A stretch of 64,000 nt of DNA from Arthrobacter sp. PvP023 (GCF_017832975.1 NZ_JAFIBI010000001.1:4216001-4280000), one strand, 5' to 3'; positions 31,099-40,154 are shown, counted from the first letter of the stretch. Translations and numbers: made by a program. The notes: a model not told the origin generated them from the letters alone.

Positions 31099-31161
31099 GA
31101 GTTTTTGTCCAGATAACGGCCTTTGGCGGGCGCTTTGGTGCCATTATCTGGACAAAAACTC
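31099..31161. repeat. 22-bp inverted repeat (GAGTTTTTGTCCAGATAACG type)
   Basis: Arms at 31099-31120 and 31140-31161 are complementary with a single mismatch and enclose a 19-base loop containing two CTTTGG segments. It starts 8 bases past the phoU stop. The sequence is AT-richer than its surroundings and no long T run leaves the hairpin, so it does not look like a usual terminator. Confidence 0.8.
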
Positions 31162-31175
31162 CGGTACGGGGAAAT

Positions 31176-31220
31176 AACGACGGCGGGCCGGTCACCTGAG
31201 GTGACCGGCCCGCCGTCGTT
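31176..31220. terminator. Bidirectional terminator between phoU and gpmA
   Basis: A perfect 21-bp stem (AACGACGGCGGGCCGGTCACC and complement would be its arms; outer AACGACGG, inner GGTCACC) with a 3-base TGA loop lies 3 bases past the gpmA stop. With convergent phoU and gpmA it can serve both directions. Confidence 0.85.
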
Positions 31221-31223
31221 CGC

Positions 31224-31970
31224 TTACTTCTTACCCTGGTTCGCGACTGCCTTGATGGACTCGGCAGCGGCCTCGGGGTCGAGGTAGGTGCCGCCGGGGT
31301 TCAGCGGCTTGAAGTCCTCGTCGAGGTCGTAGACCAGCGGGATTCCGGTGGGGATGTTCAGTCCGGCGATAGCTTCGTCACTGATGCCGTCGAGGTGCTT
31401 GACGAGGGCGCGCAGGGAGTTGCCGTGCGCGGTGACCAGGACGGTCTTCCCGGCCTTGAGGTCTTCCTTGATGTCCGATTCCCAGTAGGGCATCAGGCGG
31501 ATGAGGACGTCCTTCAGGCATTCGGTGCGCGGGAGGGCTTCGCCGAGGTCTGCGTAGCGGGGGTCGTGCGCCTGGGAGAACTCGCTGTCGTCGTCCAGGG
31601 GCGGCGGCGGGGTGTCGTAGGAACGGCGCCACTCCATGAACTGCTCTTCACCGTATTCGGCCAGCGTCTGGGCCTTGTCCTTGCCCTGCAGGGCGCCGTA
31701 GTGGCGTTCGTTCAGGCGCCAGTCGCGCTTGACCGGAATCCAGCCGCGGTCGGCCTTGTCCAGGGCGATGTTTGCCGTGTTGATGGCCCGCTTCAGGAGG
31801 GAGGTGTAGAGGACGTCCGGGAGAACATTGTTCTCGACCAGGAGCTCACCGCCGCGAGCCGCTTCCTCGCGGCCCTGGTCGTTGAGGTCAACATCCACCC
31901 AGCCGGTGAACAGGTTCTTGGCGTTCCATTCGCTGTGGCCGTGGCGCAGCAGAATCAGCTTGTAAGTCAT
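31224..31970 (-). CDS. gpmA: 2,3-bisphosphoglycerate-dependent phosphoglycerate mutase
   Basis: A 248-residue cofactor-dependent mutase of glycolysis that interconverts 3- and 2-phosphoglycerate. The phosphohistidine motif LLRHGHSEWN is at the N terminus. The NERHYGALQGKDKAQ segment and the second catalytic histidine in LVTAHGNSLRALVKHLDGI are standard. The ATG at 31970 gives the usual MTYKLILLRHG start; an ATG three codons upstream is also in frame. It is convergent with phoU. Confidence 0.96.
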   Translation of the reverse strand: MTYKLILLRHGHSEWNAKNLFTGWVDVDLNDQGREEAARGGELLVENNVLPDVLYTSLLKRAINTANIALDKADRGWIPVKRDWRLNERHYGALQGKDKAQTLAEYGEEQFMEWRRSYDTPPPPLDDDSEFSQAHDPRYADLGEALPRTECLKDVLIRLMPYWESDIKEDLKAGKTVLVTAHGNSLRALVKHLDGISDEAIAGLNIPTGIPLVYDLDEDFKPLNPGGTYLDPEAAAESIKAVANQGKK

Positions 31971-32071
31971 GGTTTTCATCCTAGCCGAGCAGACTGCGGC
32001 ACCGCCGAGCGTTACATCGGGTGGGCGTAACCGGGGCGGGACGCCGGGGGCGGGACCGTTAGGCTTGTCCG

Positions 32072-32932
32072 GTGGTGCAGAAAGCTGAACGGGTGGCCGC
32101 CGCCCGGACCGGGAGCGGAACCAGGGGCGGAGGCGGTGGCGCCGTCGGCAGAGGCGGCAGACCGGTGGGCAACGTCACCCGCGGCACCACCAACCCCAAC
32201 CGGATGCGGCGCCTGGACCGGTGGCTCACGGGGACGCAGGCCTGGCGACTGCGACGGGCAGCTGATCCGCTCGTCATCGACCTCGGGTACGGCGCCTCGC
32301 CGGCCACCGCCGTCGAACTGTTCGAGCGTTTGTCCACCGTGCGCACTGATGTCCGTTTGGCCGGGATAGAAATCGAGCCGGCGCGGGTCCGGGCGGCCAA
32401 AGCCCTGGAACGGGACGGGCTGAGCTTCCACGTAGGCGGATTCGAGATTCCCGTGCCCGGGCGCCCGGTGATAGTCCGGGCGTTCAACGTCCTCCGGCAG
32501 TACGAGGAAGCGGACGTTGAGGCCATCTGGGCACTGGTCCGGGGCCGGCTCGGCCCCGGCGGGCTGTTCATCGACGGCACCTGCGACGAGATTGGACGGC
32601 GTGTGACGTGGGTGGCGCTGGACGCCGGCGGGCCACTGAGCCTGAGCATCTCCATGCGCTTCGGCGGCTTCGCACTGCCCTCGGAGATTGCCGAGCGGCT
32701 GCCGAAGGCCCTGATCCACCGGAACGTGCCCGGGGAGAAAATACATGCTTTCCTGCAAGCACTGGACAAGGCCTGGCTGGACGCAGCGCCGCTGGCCGCT
32801 TTCGGGAACAGGCAACGGTGGACCGCCATGTGCCGTTCAATGCTCGACGGCGGCTGGCCGGTCCAGGATGGACCGGCCCGTTGGCGGCTTGGCGAGTTAA
32901 CGGTGGGTTGGGACGCTGTGGCGCCCGCCTAG
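32072..32932 (+). CDS. Class I SAM-dependent methyltransferase-like protein
   Basis: A 286-residue protein. After a basic Gly/Arg-rich lead (1-45) comes a Rossmann-type domain with the S-adenosylmethionine motif VIDLGYGASPAT and an acidic residue after the second strand (AGIEIEP). The later RGRLGPGGLFIDGTCDEIG resembles motif post-III. The substrate is not predictable. The start is an assumed GTG at 32072, since the first in-frame ATG is well inside the lead. It is divergent from gpmA across about 100 bases. Confidence 0.75.
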   Translation: MVQKAERVAAARTGSGTRGGGGGAVGRGGRPVGNVTRGTTNPNRMRRLDRWLTGTQAWRLRRAADPLVIDLGYGASPATAVELFERLSTVRTDVRLAGIEIEPARVRAAKALERDGLSFHVGGFEIPVPGRPVIVRAFNVLRQYEEADVEAIWALVRGRLGPGGLFIDGTCDEIGRRVTWVALDAGGPLSLSISMRFGGFALPSEIAERLPKALIHRNVPGEKIHAFLQALDKAWLDAAPLAAFGNRQRWTAMCRSMLDGGWPVQDGPARWRLGELTVGWDAVAPA

Positions 32933-32957
32933 GGTTATCTCGTTACACGGCCGTTTG

Positions 32958-33311
32958 CTACCAGGGGCCGTAGGGGCCCATGTTGCGGCTGCCGCCGCGG
33001 CCGGCGTCCTTCACTGCGGGTCGCACGTCAGCGAGGTACACGGAGGCTGCGGTGACCGCCGCGAGCCCGAACAGGCCCAGGGTGCCGAAACCGCCGCCTC
33101 CGCCGCCGAAGAGCGAAAGGCCGCCAATGGCCACAGCACCGCCGGTCAATGCCAGCCAGAACGTCTTGGTCCGCTTGGAAACAGCCTCAAAGGCGTTCGC
33201 CTTGTGGCGCAGGCAATCAAAGAACGCCCATACTTCAAGACCAAAAGCCACGAGCGCAAGGATGAAATACACCCAGGTCTCGACGAAGAGAATCAACAGT
33301 TTTCCGTCCAC
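32958..33311 (-). CDS. DUF2516 family membrane protein
   Basis: A 117-residue protein. An N-terminal transmembrane helix (about 8-30, FVETWVYFILALVAFGLEVW) is followed by the DCLRHKANAFEAVSKRTKTF segment typical of DUF2516, then two more hydrophobic stretches separated by a poly-Gly run, and a short Gly/Pro tail. Actinobacterial family of unknown function. GTG start. It lies 9 bases from the trans-sulfuration gene on the same strand and may be co-transcribed with it. Confidence 0.8.
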   Translation of the reverse strand: MDGKLLILFVETWVYFILALVAFGLEVWAFFDCLRHKANAFEAVSKRTKTFWLALTGGAVAIGGLSLFGGGGGGFGTLGLFGLAAVTAASVYLADVRPAVKDAGRGGSRNMGPYGPW

Positions 33312-33320
33312 GTCCCCAGC

Positions 33321-34505
33321 CTAGCCGCCCAACGTGTCCAAGGCCTGCTCCAAATCGGCCCAGAGGTCTTCAACGTTTTCAATCCCGACGCTCAGGCGGA
33401 CCAGGTTGTCCGGCACGCTGACCGGCTCGGCCGTATGGCGGCGTCGTCGTTCAATCAGGGATTCAACCCCGCCCAGCGAGGTGGCGGGCAGCCACAGGTG
33501 CAGGGCGCGGACCAGCTTGTCCGCAGCGTCGGCCCCGTTGAGGCCGCCGGCAGGGGCGATCTGCACGCACAGGATGGAACCGAAGCCCTTCATCTGCGAC
33601 TTGGCGCGTTCGTGTCCGGGATCCGTTTCCAGCCCCGGGAACCGGATGCTCTCGATCCGGGGATGGTTGCTCAGCCGCCCGGCAAGGACGGCCGCCGACG
33701 CCTGCGAACGCTCGATGCGCAGCGCCAGGGTCCGCAGCCCGCGCAGTGCAAGCCAGGCCTCGAACGGTCCGGCGATGCCGCCGTGGATGATGCGGTGGTG
33801 CAGCAGCGTCGCACGGATCGCAGCGTCGGAGGTCACCAGGGCGCCGAGGACGACGTCGGAATGCCCGGCCAGGTATTTGGTCACGGAGTGGAGGACGACG
33901 TCGGACCCCAGGCTCAGCGGCTGCTGGACCAGGGGCGTGGAAAAGGTGTTGTCGGTGACAACAATGGCACCTGCCGCGTGGGCTGCGGCGGTCAGGGCCC
34001 GGATGTCCGCGATGCCGAGCATCGGGTTGGTGGGGCTTTCCAGCCACAGCATGCTGGCGGGCTTGCCCTCCGCCGGAGCCAGCAGTGCCTTCACGGCGTC
34101 GGTGTCCGCGATGTCCACGGTGCGAAGTTCGAACAATCCCTTCTCCGCGAGTTCCGTTGCCATCACCAATGAACCGGCGTAGCTGTGCGAGGGCATCACC
34201 AGCACTCCCCCTGCGGGGATCAGGGACAGTGCCGAGCTGACGGCGGCCAGTCCGGAGGCGTACAGCAGCCCTGGGAGGGACGCCCCCTCCAGCTGGCCCA
34301 GTGCTTCTTCCAACGGGTCCCAGGTGGGGTTGGAATAACGCCCGTAGCCGCGGTCGCCGTCTGCGAGCGGTCCGGTCCCGAAATAAGTGGAGGACAGGAC
34401 GATGGGCGGGTTGACTGGCGCATCGCGTTTGCGGGGCGGGCGGCCGGCGGCCACAACCACCGTTTCAGCCGACAGCGCGGCAGCCTGCTGTTCGGAAAGA
34501 CTCAT
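33321..34505 (-). CDS. Trans-sulfuration PLP enzyme (cystathionine gamma-synthase/lyase family)
   Basis: About 394 residues of the Cys/Met-metabolism PLP family. The Schiff-base lysine is in HSVTKYLAGHSDVVLGA. The phosphate-binding YGRYSNPTWDPLE region, LWLESPTNPMLGIADI and the C-terminal RLSVGIENVEDLWADLEQAL are diagnostic. It could make cystathionine from O-succinylhomoserine or cleave it; sequence alone does not decide. The ATG at 34505 is used, with GTG at 34511 as alternative. It faces tmk divergently. Confidence 0.88.
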   Translation of the reverse strand: MSLSEQQAAALSAETVVVAAGRPPRKRDAPVNPPIVLSSTYFGTGPLADGDRGYGRYSNPTWDPLEEALGQLEGASLPGLLYASGLAAVSSALSLIPAGGVLVMPSHSYAGSLVMATELAEKGLFELRTVDIADTDAVKALLAPAEGKPASMLWLESPTNPMLGIADIRALTAAAHAAGAIVVTDNTFSTPLVQQPLSLGSDVVLHSVTKYLAGHSDVVLGALVTSDAAIRATLLHHRIIHGGIAGPFEAWLALRGLRTLALRIERSQASAAVLAGRLSNHPRIESIRFPGLETDPGHERAKSQMKGFGSILCVQIAPAGGLNGADAADKLVRALHLWLPATSLGGVESLIERRRRHTAEPVSVPDNLVRLSVGIENVEDLWADLEQALDTLGG

Positions 34506-34594
34506 GGTCACAGAGTACGTGGGAGGCCCACAACGCAGGAAAGGCGTTACGGTCCGGCACCTACGGTGTCGGTGATTGTCGGTAGGCTGGTCAT

Positions 34595-35275
34595 GTGACT
34601 ACCCAGAACCCCGGACTGTTCATTGCCTTCGAAGGCGGCGACGGCGCAGGCAAGTCCACGCAGGCCGCAGCACTGGCCGGGGCCCTTGATTCGCGCGGCT
34701 TCCGGGTGCTGCGCACGCGTGAACCGGGCGGCACGCCGATCGGCGAAAAGCTGCGGTCCCTGGTGCTGGACCACGGCCACGGCCACATCGATGCCCGCAC
34801 CGAAGCCCTGATCTTTGCCGCGTCCCGCGCTGCCCACGCGGACCAGGTCATCCTCCCCGCCCTCGAGCGCGGCGAGATCGTCCTCACCGACCGTTACATC
34901 GACTCCTCGGTGGCCTACCAGGGCGCAGGACGGGACCTCGGAACCGCGGCGGTGCGGGACCTGAACGAATGGGCCACCTCCGGCCTGCAGCCGGACCTCA
35001 CCGTGCTGCTCGACGTCGACCCCGATCTCGGCCGCCTCCGCCGGACCGCGGGCGACGCCGCCGAAGACCGGATGGAATCAGAAGCCGACGAATTCCACGC
35101 CAAGATCCGCACCGCTTTCCTGGACCTCGCCGCCGACCGCCCCGAGCACTACCTGGTGCTTCCGGCCCACCTGCCGGTCGCCGAGATTGCCGGGCTCATC
35201 CTGGCACGGGTGGACTCGCTGATAGGGTCCCGGCAGCTTTCCAGGCAGGTCAGCACAGAAGGCGTGGCCCCGTGA
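34595..35275 (+). CDS. tmk: Thymidylate kinase
   Basis: A 226-residue dTMP kinase. The P-loop FEGGDGAGKST, the DR(Y/H) motif in LTDRYIDSSVAYQG and the LID region around RTAGDAAEDRME are visible. It phosphorylates dTMP to dTDP. The GTG start at 34595 has no strong ribosome site, and the frame opens close to it. The stop TGA overlaps the GTG of holB as GTGA, a classic coupled pair also seen in other bacteria. Confidence 0.95.
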   Translation: MTTQNPGLFIAFEGGDGAGKSTQAAALAGALDSRGFRVLRTREPGGTPIGEKLRSLVLDHGHGHIDARTEALIFAASRAAHADQVILPALERGEIVLTDRYIDSSVAYQGAGRDLGTAAVRDLNEWATSGLQPDLTVLLDVDPDLGRLRRTAGDAAEDRMESEADEFHAKIRTAFLDLAADRPEHYLVLPAHLPVAEIAGLILARVDSLIGSRQLSRQVSTEGVAP

Positions 35276-36414
35276 CCGTCTGGGATGACCTGCAGGGCCA
35301 ACCCGCCGTCGTCGCCCAGCTCCGCCAGGCCGCGCAGGGCGAAGGCCTGACCCACGCCTGGCTGTTCACCGGCCCGCCCGGATCCGGCAGGTCCAACGCC
35401 GCCAAGGCCTTTGCCGCCGCCCTCAACTGCGACCAGGAGGACGTGACCAGGCGCGGCTGCGGCGAATGCGCGGCCTGCCTGACCATCCTTGGGGAAACTC
35501 ATTCGGATGTGGCGTTCGTCCGCACCGAAAAAGTCACCATCACCATTGACGAAGCCCGGGAACTGGTCTCGACCGCCGGAAACCGGCCCTCATCCGGACG
35601 GTGGCGGATCATCGTTGTGGAAGACGCCGACCGCATGGCGGAACGGACCACGAATGTGCTGCTCAAGGCCATCGAAGAGCCCACTCCCCGCACCGTATGG
35701 ATGCTGTGTGCGCCGTCCCCGGCGGACGTCCTGGTCACCATCCGTTCCCGCTGCCGGCCGGTGGCGCTGCGGCTCCCACCGGCCGCCGACGTCGCGGCTC
35801 TGCTGGTGAGGCGCGACGGCGTGGATCCGGCTCTCGCCGAGCGCGCCGCCCGCGCGGCGCAAAGCCACGTCGGCATTGCCCGCCGCCTCGCCCGCGACGC
35901 CGACGCCCGCGAACGGCGCATGGAAACCGTCCGTTTCCCGCTGGGACTGCGGGGCATCACCGCAGCGGTCCTGATGGCCGAAAAGCTGGTGAAAATCGCC
36001 ACCGAGGAAGCCAACAGCTCCAACGAAGTGCGCGACGCCGAAGAAAAGGCAGCGCTCCTGGCCACGCTCGGCGCTCCGGAGAGCGGCACCCTGCCGCCGG
36101 CCATGAGAAGCCAGATCAAACAGCTGGAGGATGACCAGAAGCGGCGCGCGAAGCGCTCCATCACCGATTCGCTTGATCGGACGCTCACGGACCTGCTCTC
36201 GTTCTACCGTGACGTGCTGATCATCCAGATGGGGAACGCCGTGGAACTGGTGAACGTTGAACTCAAGAGCGAGCTGGCTGAGTTTGCCGCCCGTTCAGGT
36301 CCGGAGGCAACACTGGCCCGCATGGATGCGATCAACAAGGCCCGGCAGCGGATCACCACCACCAACGTTGCGCCCCTGCTGGCCATTGAATCCATGGCCG
36401 CGAGCCTGATCTAG
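35272..36414 (+). CDS. holB: DNA polymerase III subunit delta'
   Basis: A 380-residue clamp-loader subunit. The GTG at 35272 overlaps the tmk stop. The AAA+ domain starts VWDDLQGQPAVV and has a P-loop GPPGSGRS where Arg replaces the catalytic Lys, as is normal for delta' subunits that do not bind ATP. A zinc-binding CGECAAC with an earlier Cys, and the LLKAIEEPTPRTVWMLC and IRSRCRP sensor-like segments follow. The C-terminal collar domain is helical. The frame is open further upstream to 34969 within tmk, but the coupling start is far more likely. Confidence 0.95.
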   Translation: MTVWDDLQGQPAVVAQLRQAAQGEGLTHAWLFTGPPGSGRSNAAKAFAAALNCDQEDVTRRGCGECAACLTILGETHSDVAFVRTEKVTITIDEARELVSTAGNRPSSGRWRIIVVEDADRMAERTTNVLLKAIEEPTPRTVWMLCAPSPADVLVTIRSRCRPVALRLPPAADVAALLVRRDGVDPALAERAARAAQSHVGIARRLARDADARERRMETVRFPLGLRGITAAVLMAEKLVKIATEEANSSNEVRDAEEKAALLATLGAPESGTLPPAMRSQIKQLEDDQKRRAKRSITDSLDRTLTDLLSFYRDVLIIQMGNAVELVNVELKSELAEFAARSGPEATLARMDAINKARQRITTTNVAPLLAIESMAASLI

Positions 36415-36464
36415 TGCCGCCGCATGTCCCCCGAGTCCACGCCAAGTCCCTCAAGGAGCCCTGC

Positions 36465-38039
36465 ATGAAGCCTGCCCGACGTCTGCCCCTACGGTCCCGG
36501 TCCGGATCGACCGCGGCCAAGGCAGCTGCTGGCACCCTGGCCGTATTGCTCGCGTTGACGGGCTGCACCCTGTTGGGCCAGTCCGACGGCGGATCAGCCG
36601 GCGGGAGCACAGGCAAGGCCGACCCTTCCATCGCCGAGGCGGCTCCTGAAGAGCTCCGGAGCTTCTACTCCCAAGAGGTCTCTTGGACGTCCTGCGAGGA
36701 CAAGCTCGAGTGCGCCAAAATCAAGGTGCCCGTGGACTACAGCAAGCCCGAGGGCGACAGCATCGAGATCGCGGTCCTCAAAATGAAGGCAACAGGCAAA
36801 AAGACCGGCAGCCTGCTGGTCAACCCCGGCGGCCCGGGCGGCTCCGGCTACGACTTCGTCAAGGATGCCGGCGCGACGAACATTTCCAGTGAAGTGCGCG
36901 CCAAGTACGATCTGGTGGGCTTCGACCCCCGCGGCGTGAAGCGGTCATCCCCCGTCACCTGCCTCACTGACCAGGAACGCGACGAATCCCGCGCAAAGAA
37001 CTACGACCTCAGCTCGGACGCAGGCCTGGCGGCCGCCCTCGCCGACAACAAGGCAACTGCGGCCAAGTGCGCCGAAAAGACCGGCCCGGTGCTGGCGCAC
37101 GTGGACACCGTCAGCGCCGCCAAGGACCTGGACATCCTGCGGGCCGTGGTCAACGACACCAAACTGAACTACCTGGGCTACTCCTACGGCACCTTCCTGG
37201 GTTCCACCTACGCTTCCCTGTTCCCGGACAACGTGGGCCGCATGGTGCTTGACGGAGCGCTGGACCCTTCGCTCAGCAACGAGGAGCTCACCAGCGGCCA
37301 GGCCCGAGCCTTTGAGAAGGCAATCCGCGCCTACGTGCAGAAGTGCCTCGGGGACAAAGACTGCCCCCTGAGCGGCACCGTGGACAGCGGTGTCCAGCAG
37401 ATCCGTGACGTGGTGCAGGCCGTGGACGCCAACCCGCAGCGCGCCCAGGACGGCAGGCTGGTCACCGGGTCCGCCTTCGTCAGCGGCCTGATCCTCCCGC
37501 TCTACAACGACGACAACTGGCCCCTGCTCACCCAGGCGCTGGACGCGGCCCTCAAGGGCGATCCCTCACCGATGCTGCGGCTCGCCGACTTCGGCGCGGA
37601 CCGCGATCCGAGCGGCAAGTACACGTCCAACAGCGCCTTCGCCTTCAACGCCATCAACTGCCTTGACTACCCCATGGTGACGGACCCCGCCGCCATGCGG
37701 GCAGAAGAGCAGAAGCTGCGGCAGGAATCCCCCACCCTGGGCTACTTCTTCGCGTACGGCGGCACCAACTGCCAGGACTGGCCCTATAAGAGCATCCGCA
37801 CGCCGGCACCCGTGGAGTACCCGGGCTCGGCACCCATTGTGGTGGTGGGCACCACCGGTGATCCCGCGACCCCGGTGGAATGGGCCGGCGCTCTCCGCAA
37901 GCAGCTGGGCAACGCTTCCCTGGTGACATGGAAAGGCGAAGGGCACACCGCTTACGGCCGCTCGAACAGCTGCGTCACCGATGCCGTGGACGGCTACTTC
38001 CTGACCGGCGAGGCCCCCGCGGACAACACGCAGTGCTAG
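36465..38039 (+). CDS. Lipoprotein alpha/beta hydrolase, tripeptidyl aminopeptidase (S33) type
   Basis: A 524-residue precursor. The ATG at 36465 has AAGGAG six bases upstream and is preferred over the open frame back to 36414. A twin-Arg-free signal peptide ends in the lipobox LLALTGC (Cys34). The hydrolase fold has the oxyanion GPGGSGYDF, nucleophile Ser240 in GYSYG, Asp466 in GDPATPVEWA and His494 in GEGHTAYG. The C-terminal TAP-like domain is present. Such enzymes release N-terminal tripeptides outside the cell. It follows holB with about 50 bases between them. Confidence 0.9.
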   Translation: MKPARRLPLRSRSGSTAAKAAAGTLAVLLALTGCTLLGQSDGGSAGGSTGKADPSIAEAAPEELRSFYSQEVSWTSCEDKLECAKIKVPVDYSKPEGDSIEIAVLKMKATGKKTGSLLVNPGGPGGSGYDFVKDAGATNISSEVRAKYDLVGFDPRGVKRSSPVTCLTDQERDESRAKNYDLSSDAGLAAALADNKATAAKCAEKTGPVLAHVDTVSAAKDLDILRAVVNDTKLNYLGYSYGTFLGSTYASLFPDNVGRMVLDGALDPSLSNEELTSGQARAFEKAIRAYVQKCLGDKDCPLSGTVDSGVQQIRDVVQAVDANPQRAQDGRLVTGSAFVSGLILPLYNDDNWPLLTQALDAALKGDPSPMLRLADFGADRDPSGKYTSNSAFAFNAINCLDYPMVTDPAAMRAEEQKLRQESPTLGYFFAYGGTNCQDWPYKSIRTPAPVEYPGSAPIVVVGTTGDPATPVEWAGALRKQLGNASLVTWKGEGHTAYGRSNSCVTDAVDGYFLTGEAPADNTQC

Positions 38040-38069
38040 GCCGGGTGCCTGCCGCCCTGGCGTAACGGG

Positions 38070-38837
38070 CTACGCGGAACGTCGCGCCAGCAGCTGCGGC
38101 ACGTCACAGATGGACTGCACGACGGCGGTGGCACCCGCCGCGCGCAGCGCCGGCTCCCGGTGCGCCCCGGTAAGGACCCCGGCCACAGTGGTGGCGCCGG
38201 CGCGCAGTCCCGATTCGATGTCCGCGCAGCTGTCACCCACGACGGCAACCCTCCGGACGTCGTCCAGGTCCAGCGCCAGGACGGCCGTCAGGATCATGTC
38301 CGGATAGGGCCTGCCCCGCCCTGCGTCGGCGGGGCAGAGGCTCAGGTCTGCCAGTCCCATCCAGCCAAGGCTCTCCAGCACCATGTTCTGCGTGTGGCGG
38401 CCGAACCCGGTGGCAAGGCAGACCATGATGCCTGCTTCGCGCAGCCAGCCAATGGCGTCCTCGGCGCCGGGAACCGCCCGGATGATGCCGTCGGCTATCA
38501 GTTCATCGCAGCTGCGCTCAAAGAAGGTGTTCGCTGCCGCGGCCCTCGACCGCTCCTCGAACAGGTGGTTGAACACGGCGAGTTTTGACATCCCCGAGGT
38601 GTCCCTGGCGTACCGAAGCATGCGCTCAAACTGCACAGATCCTTCCGCTACGCCCTGGTCGGTAAGGGTGCGGGTCATGGCACGCTCCAACAGGCCGCCG
38701 TCGAAAACTGTTGTTCCCACCATCGCCAGCACGGCCAGCCGGACTTCCTGCCGGCCATCCCGGGCGGCCCACGGCAGCGTGGGGTCCAGCGCGGAGGCTG
38801 CGTGCCGTGCGGATGTGTCTGCTGTGTCCGGAGTCAT
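38070..38837 (-). CDS. HAD-superfamily phosphonatase-like protein lacking the nucleophilic Asp
   Basis: A 255-residue protein of the phosphonatase-like HAD group (TIGR03351-like). The cap domain and motifs II (CLATGFGR), III (GRGRPYPDM) and IV (VVGDSCADIESG) are intact. Motif I reads LAVLAMVGTTVFD. The residue three before the Gly of GTT, Ala38 (codon GCG), is normally the Asp that attacks phosphate. If this is right, phosphatase chemistry should be lost or changed. The ATG at 38837 is used in preference to the open frame up to 38882. It is convergent with the peptidase gene. Confidence 0.82.
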   Translation of the reverse strand: MTPDTADTSARHAASALDPTLPWAARDGRQEVRLAVLAMVGTTVFDGGLLERAMTRTLTDQGVAEGSVQFERMLRYARDTSGMSKLAVFNHLFEERSRAAAANTFFERSCDELIADGIIRAVPGAEDAIGWLREAGIMVCLATGFGRHTQNMVLESLGWMGLADLSLCPADAGRGRPYPDMILTAVLALDLDDVRRVAVVGDSCADIESGLRAGATTVAGVLTGAHREPALRAAGATAVVQSICDVPQLLARRSA

Positions 38838-39074
38838 GGCCCAAGCCCCTTCGCTGAGAAGCGCCCGCCGACGCGGCCGCATTTGGTCGTTCCACAGTGC
38901 GGGCCCTTCGGGACCCGTTGCTGAACCCGCCCCGACCGCCGGGTGAACATCCAGACAACGTCCGCCACGGCCATTCTGCGGGCGCCTGATCCGCTCATTT
39001 TGACCCGGGCAAGGGACTCTATTACAGTTGTCTCTTGCATGATCCGCCCGGTTCTTCCGGGAATTTCATGCGGT

Positions 39075-39147
39075 GCTTCCTTAGCTCAGTCGGTAGAGCG
39101 TTTCACTCGTAATGAAAAGGTCATCAGTTCGATTCTGATAGGAAGCT
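39075..39147 (+). tRNA. tRNA-Thr (anticodon CGT)
   Basis: A 73-nt cloverleaf. The acceptor GCTTCCT pairs with AGGAAGC at 39140-39146. The D arm has GCTCAGTCGGTAGAGC. The anticodon stem TTTCA/TGAAA encloses loop CTCGTAA, reading ACG codons. The T arm ATCAG-TTCGATT-CTGAT is perfect. CCA is not encoded. A terminator follows 7 bases later. Its 3' half could be an attachment site for mobile DNA. Confidence 0.96.
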
Positions 39148-39153
39148 CGGGAT

Positions 39154-39196
39154 AAACCCCGGACAGCCCCTAAATCTAGGGGTTTCCGGGGTTTTT
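39154..39196 (+). terminator. Terminator of the tRNA-Thr gene
   Basis: An outer stem AAACCCCGGA/TCCGGGGTTT encloses a second inner stem (GCCCCTA/TAGGGGT), followed by TTTTTCG. It lies directly after the tRNA. Confidence 0.88.
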
Positions 39197-39489
39197 CGCT
39201 GGTTAAGCCGAAGTCCTCGCGTAGGTCCAGGGCATACTTATGGCACACTTTGGTCTCCCTCCATCCGATTTCCATCTTCAAATGTGGGGCGATTCTAGCC
39301 GCGCATCAAGGACATGCTGCCGGATCCGGCGCCACTGTGAGCCCATGATTAGGGACACGACGCCAGCCGAATGGGCAGAGGGCCCTGCTTGAGAACTCAG
39401 GCACCTCCCGGAGCAGATTACGTTGGCTTCGGCTGCGGACGAAGCGGGTTCGAAGCGCATCGTGGAGGGGCTCGATTCTTCGCAAGCGT
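39197..39489. other. Region without a convincing gene
   Basis: Short open frames on both strands show no recognisable domain. Base composition and codon pattern suggest degraded mobile-element or integrase-like sequence leading into the IS481 remnant, but no motif is clear enough to name. Confidence 0.4.
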
Positions 39490-40020
39490 TGCGGGATGGC
39501 CGTCATCGGTTTGTCGGTGGAAGACGTCAGGCGAGATCACCGTCTACCGGGGCGGGGCTATCTGGTCGTTCGAGGCGGAGCCGCCGCCTGGCGCCCGACC
39601 GGAAGGCGGATCCTCGTCGAACGCGTTTTGGGCGGCCGTCCGATTGCGCATGTGGCCAAGGAAATGGGCATCTCCCGGACCTGCGCCCACCGCTGGATCA
39701 GCCGGTACCGGGCCCATGGTTGGGACGGTCTTCAAGATCGCAGCTCCAGGCCAAAATCATGCCCGCACGCCACCCCGGCAAACATCGTTGCCGAGGTCCT
39801 GACTCAGCGTGTGGAGCACCGCGAGGGGCCAAGCCGAGCCAACCACCGCAAATCGCCCCAAAAGGTCGGCTTCGACTACGTGCACGTCGCTGTCGATGAC
39901 TACACCCGGCTCGCTTACGCCGAGGTACTGCCCGACGAGAAAGGCCCGACCTGCGCCGGGTTCCTCACCAGGGCCGCGGCCGTCGTGGCAGCCAACGGAC
40001 GCAGAAGGCTGAACGTGGCG
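39490..40020 (+). pseudogene. IS481-family transposase remnant with internal deletion
   Basis: The frame at 39496 reads through an IS481-type helix-turn-helix (IAHVAKEMGISRTCAHRWIS, then RYRAHGWDGLQDRSSRP), then a linker that jumps directly from a VEHREGPSR segment to the rve catalytic piece VGFDYVHVAVDDYTRLAYAE and VLPDEKGPTCAGFLTRAAA. The normal enzyme is about 320-350 residues and has around 70-90 residues between these blocks, including HVDVKKLG with the first catalytic Asp. Those are missing, and the last part of the rve domain with the catalytic Glu is lost too. Terminal inverted repeats were not found. It is the clearest mobile-element relic in the window. Confidence 0.8.
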
Positions 40021-40154
40021 TCGCGGACCAGCCACGCAGGGTTAGGGCAGATGTCCCCATGGCTGCAAGAGACAGGGATGCCAGAGAATGATGGAGGCGC
40101 CTCCGTTGGGCACCCGGATGACAGGTCCGTTAGCAAAAGTGACTGGGGAACATC

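Noticed and set aside
35272..36414. Arg instead of Lys in the holB P-loop as an anomaly
   Set aside because: Delta' subunits normally lack ATPase activity and the change is usual for the family.
39197..39489. Possible transposase or integrase fragment upstream of the IS481 remnant
   Set aside because: No motif could be recognised on either strand, so it is listed only as a gene-free region.
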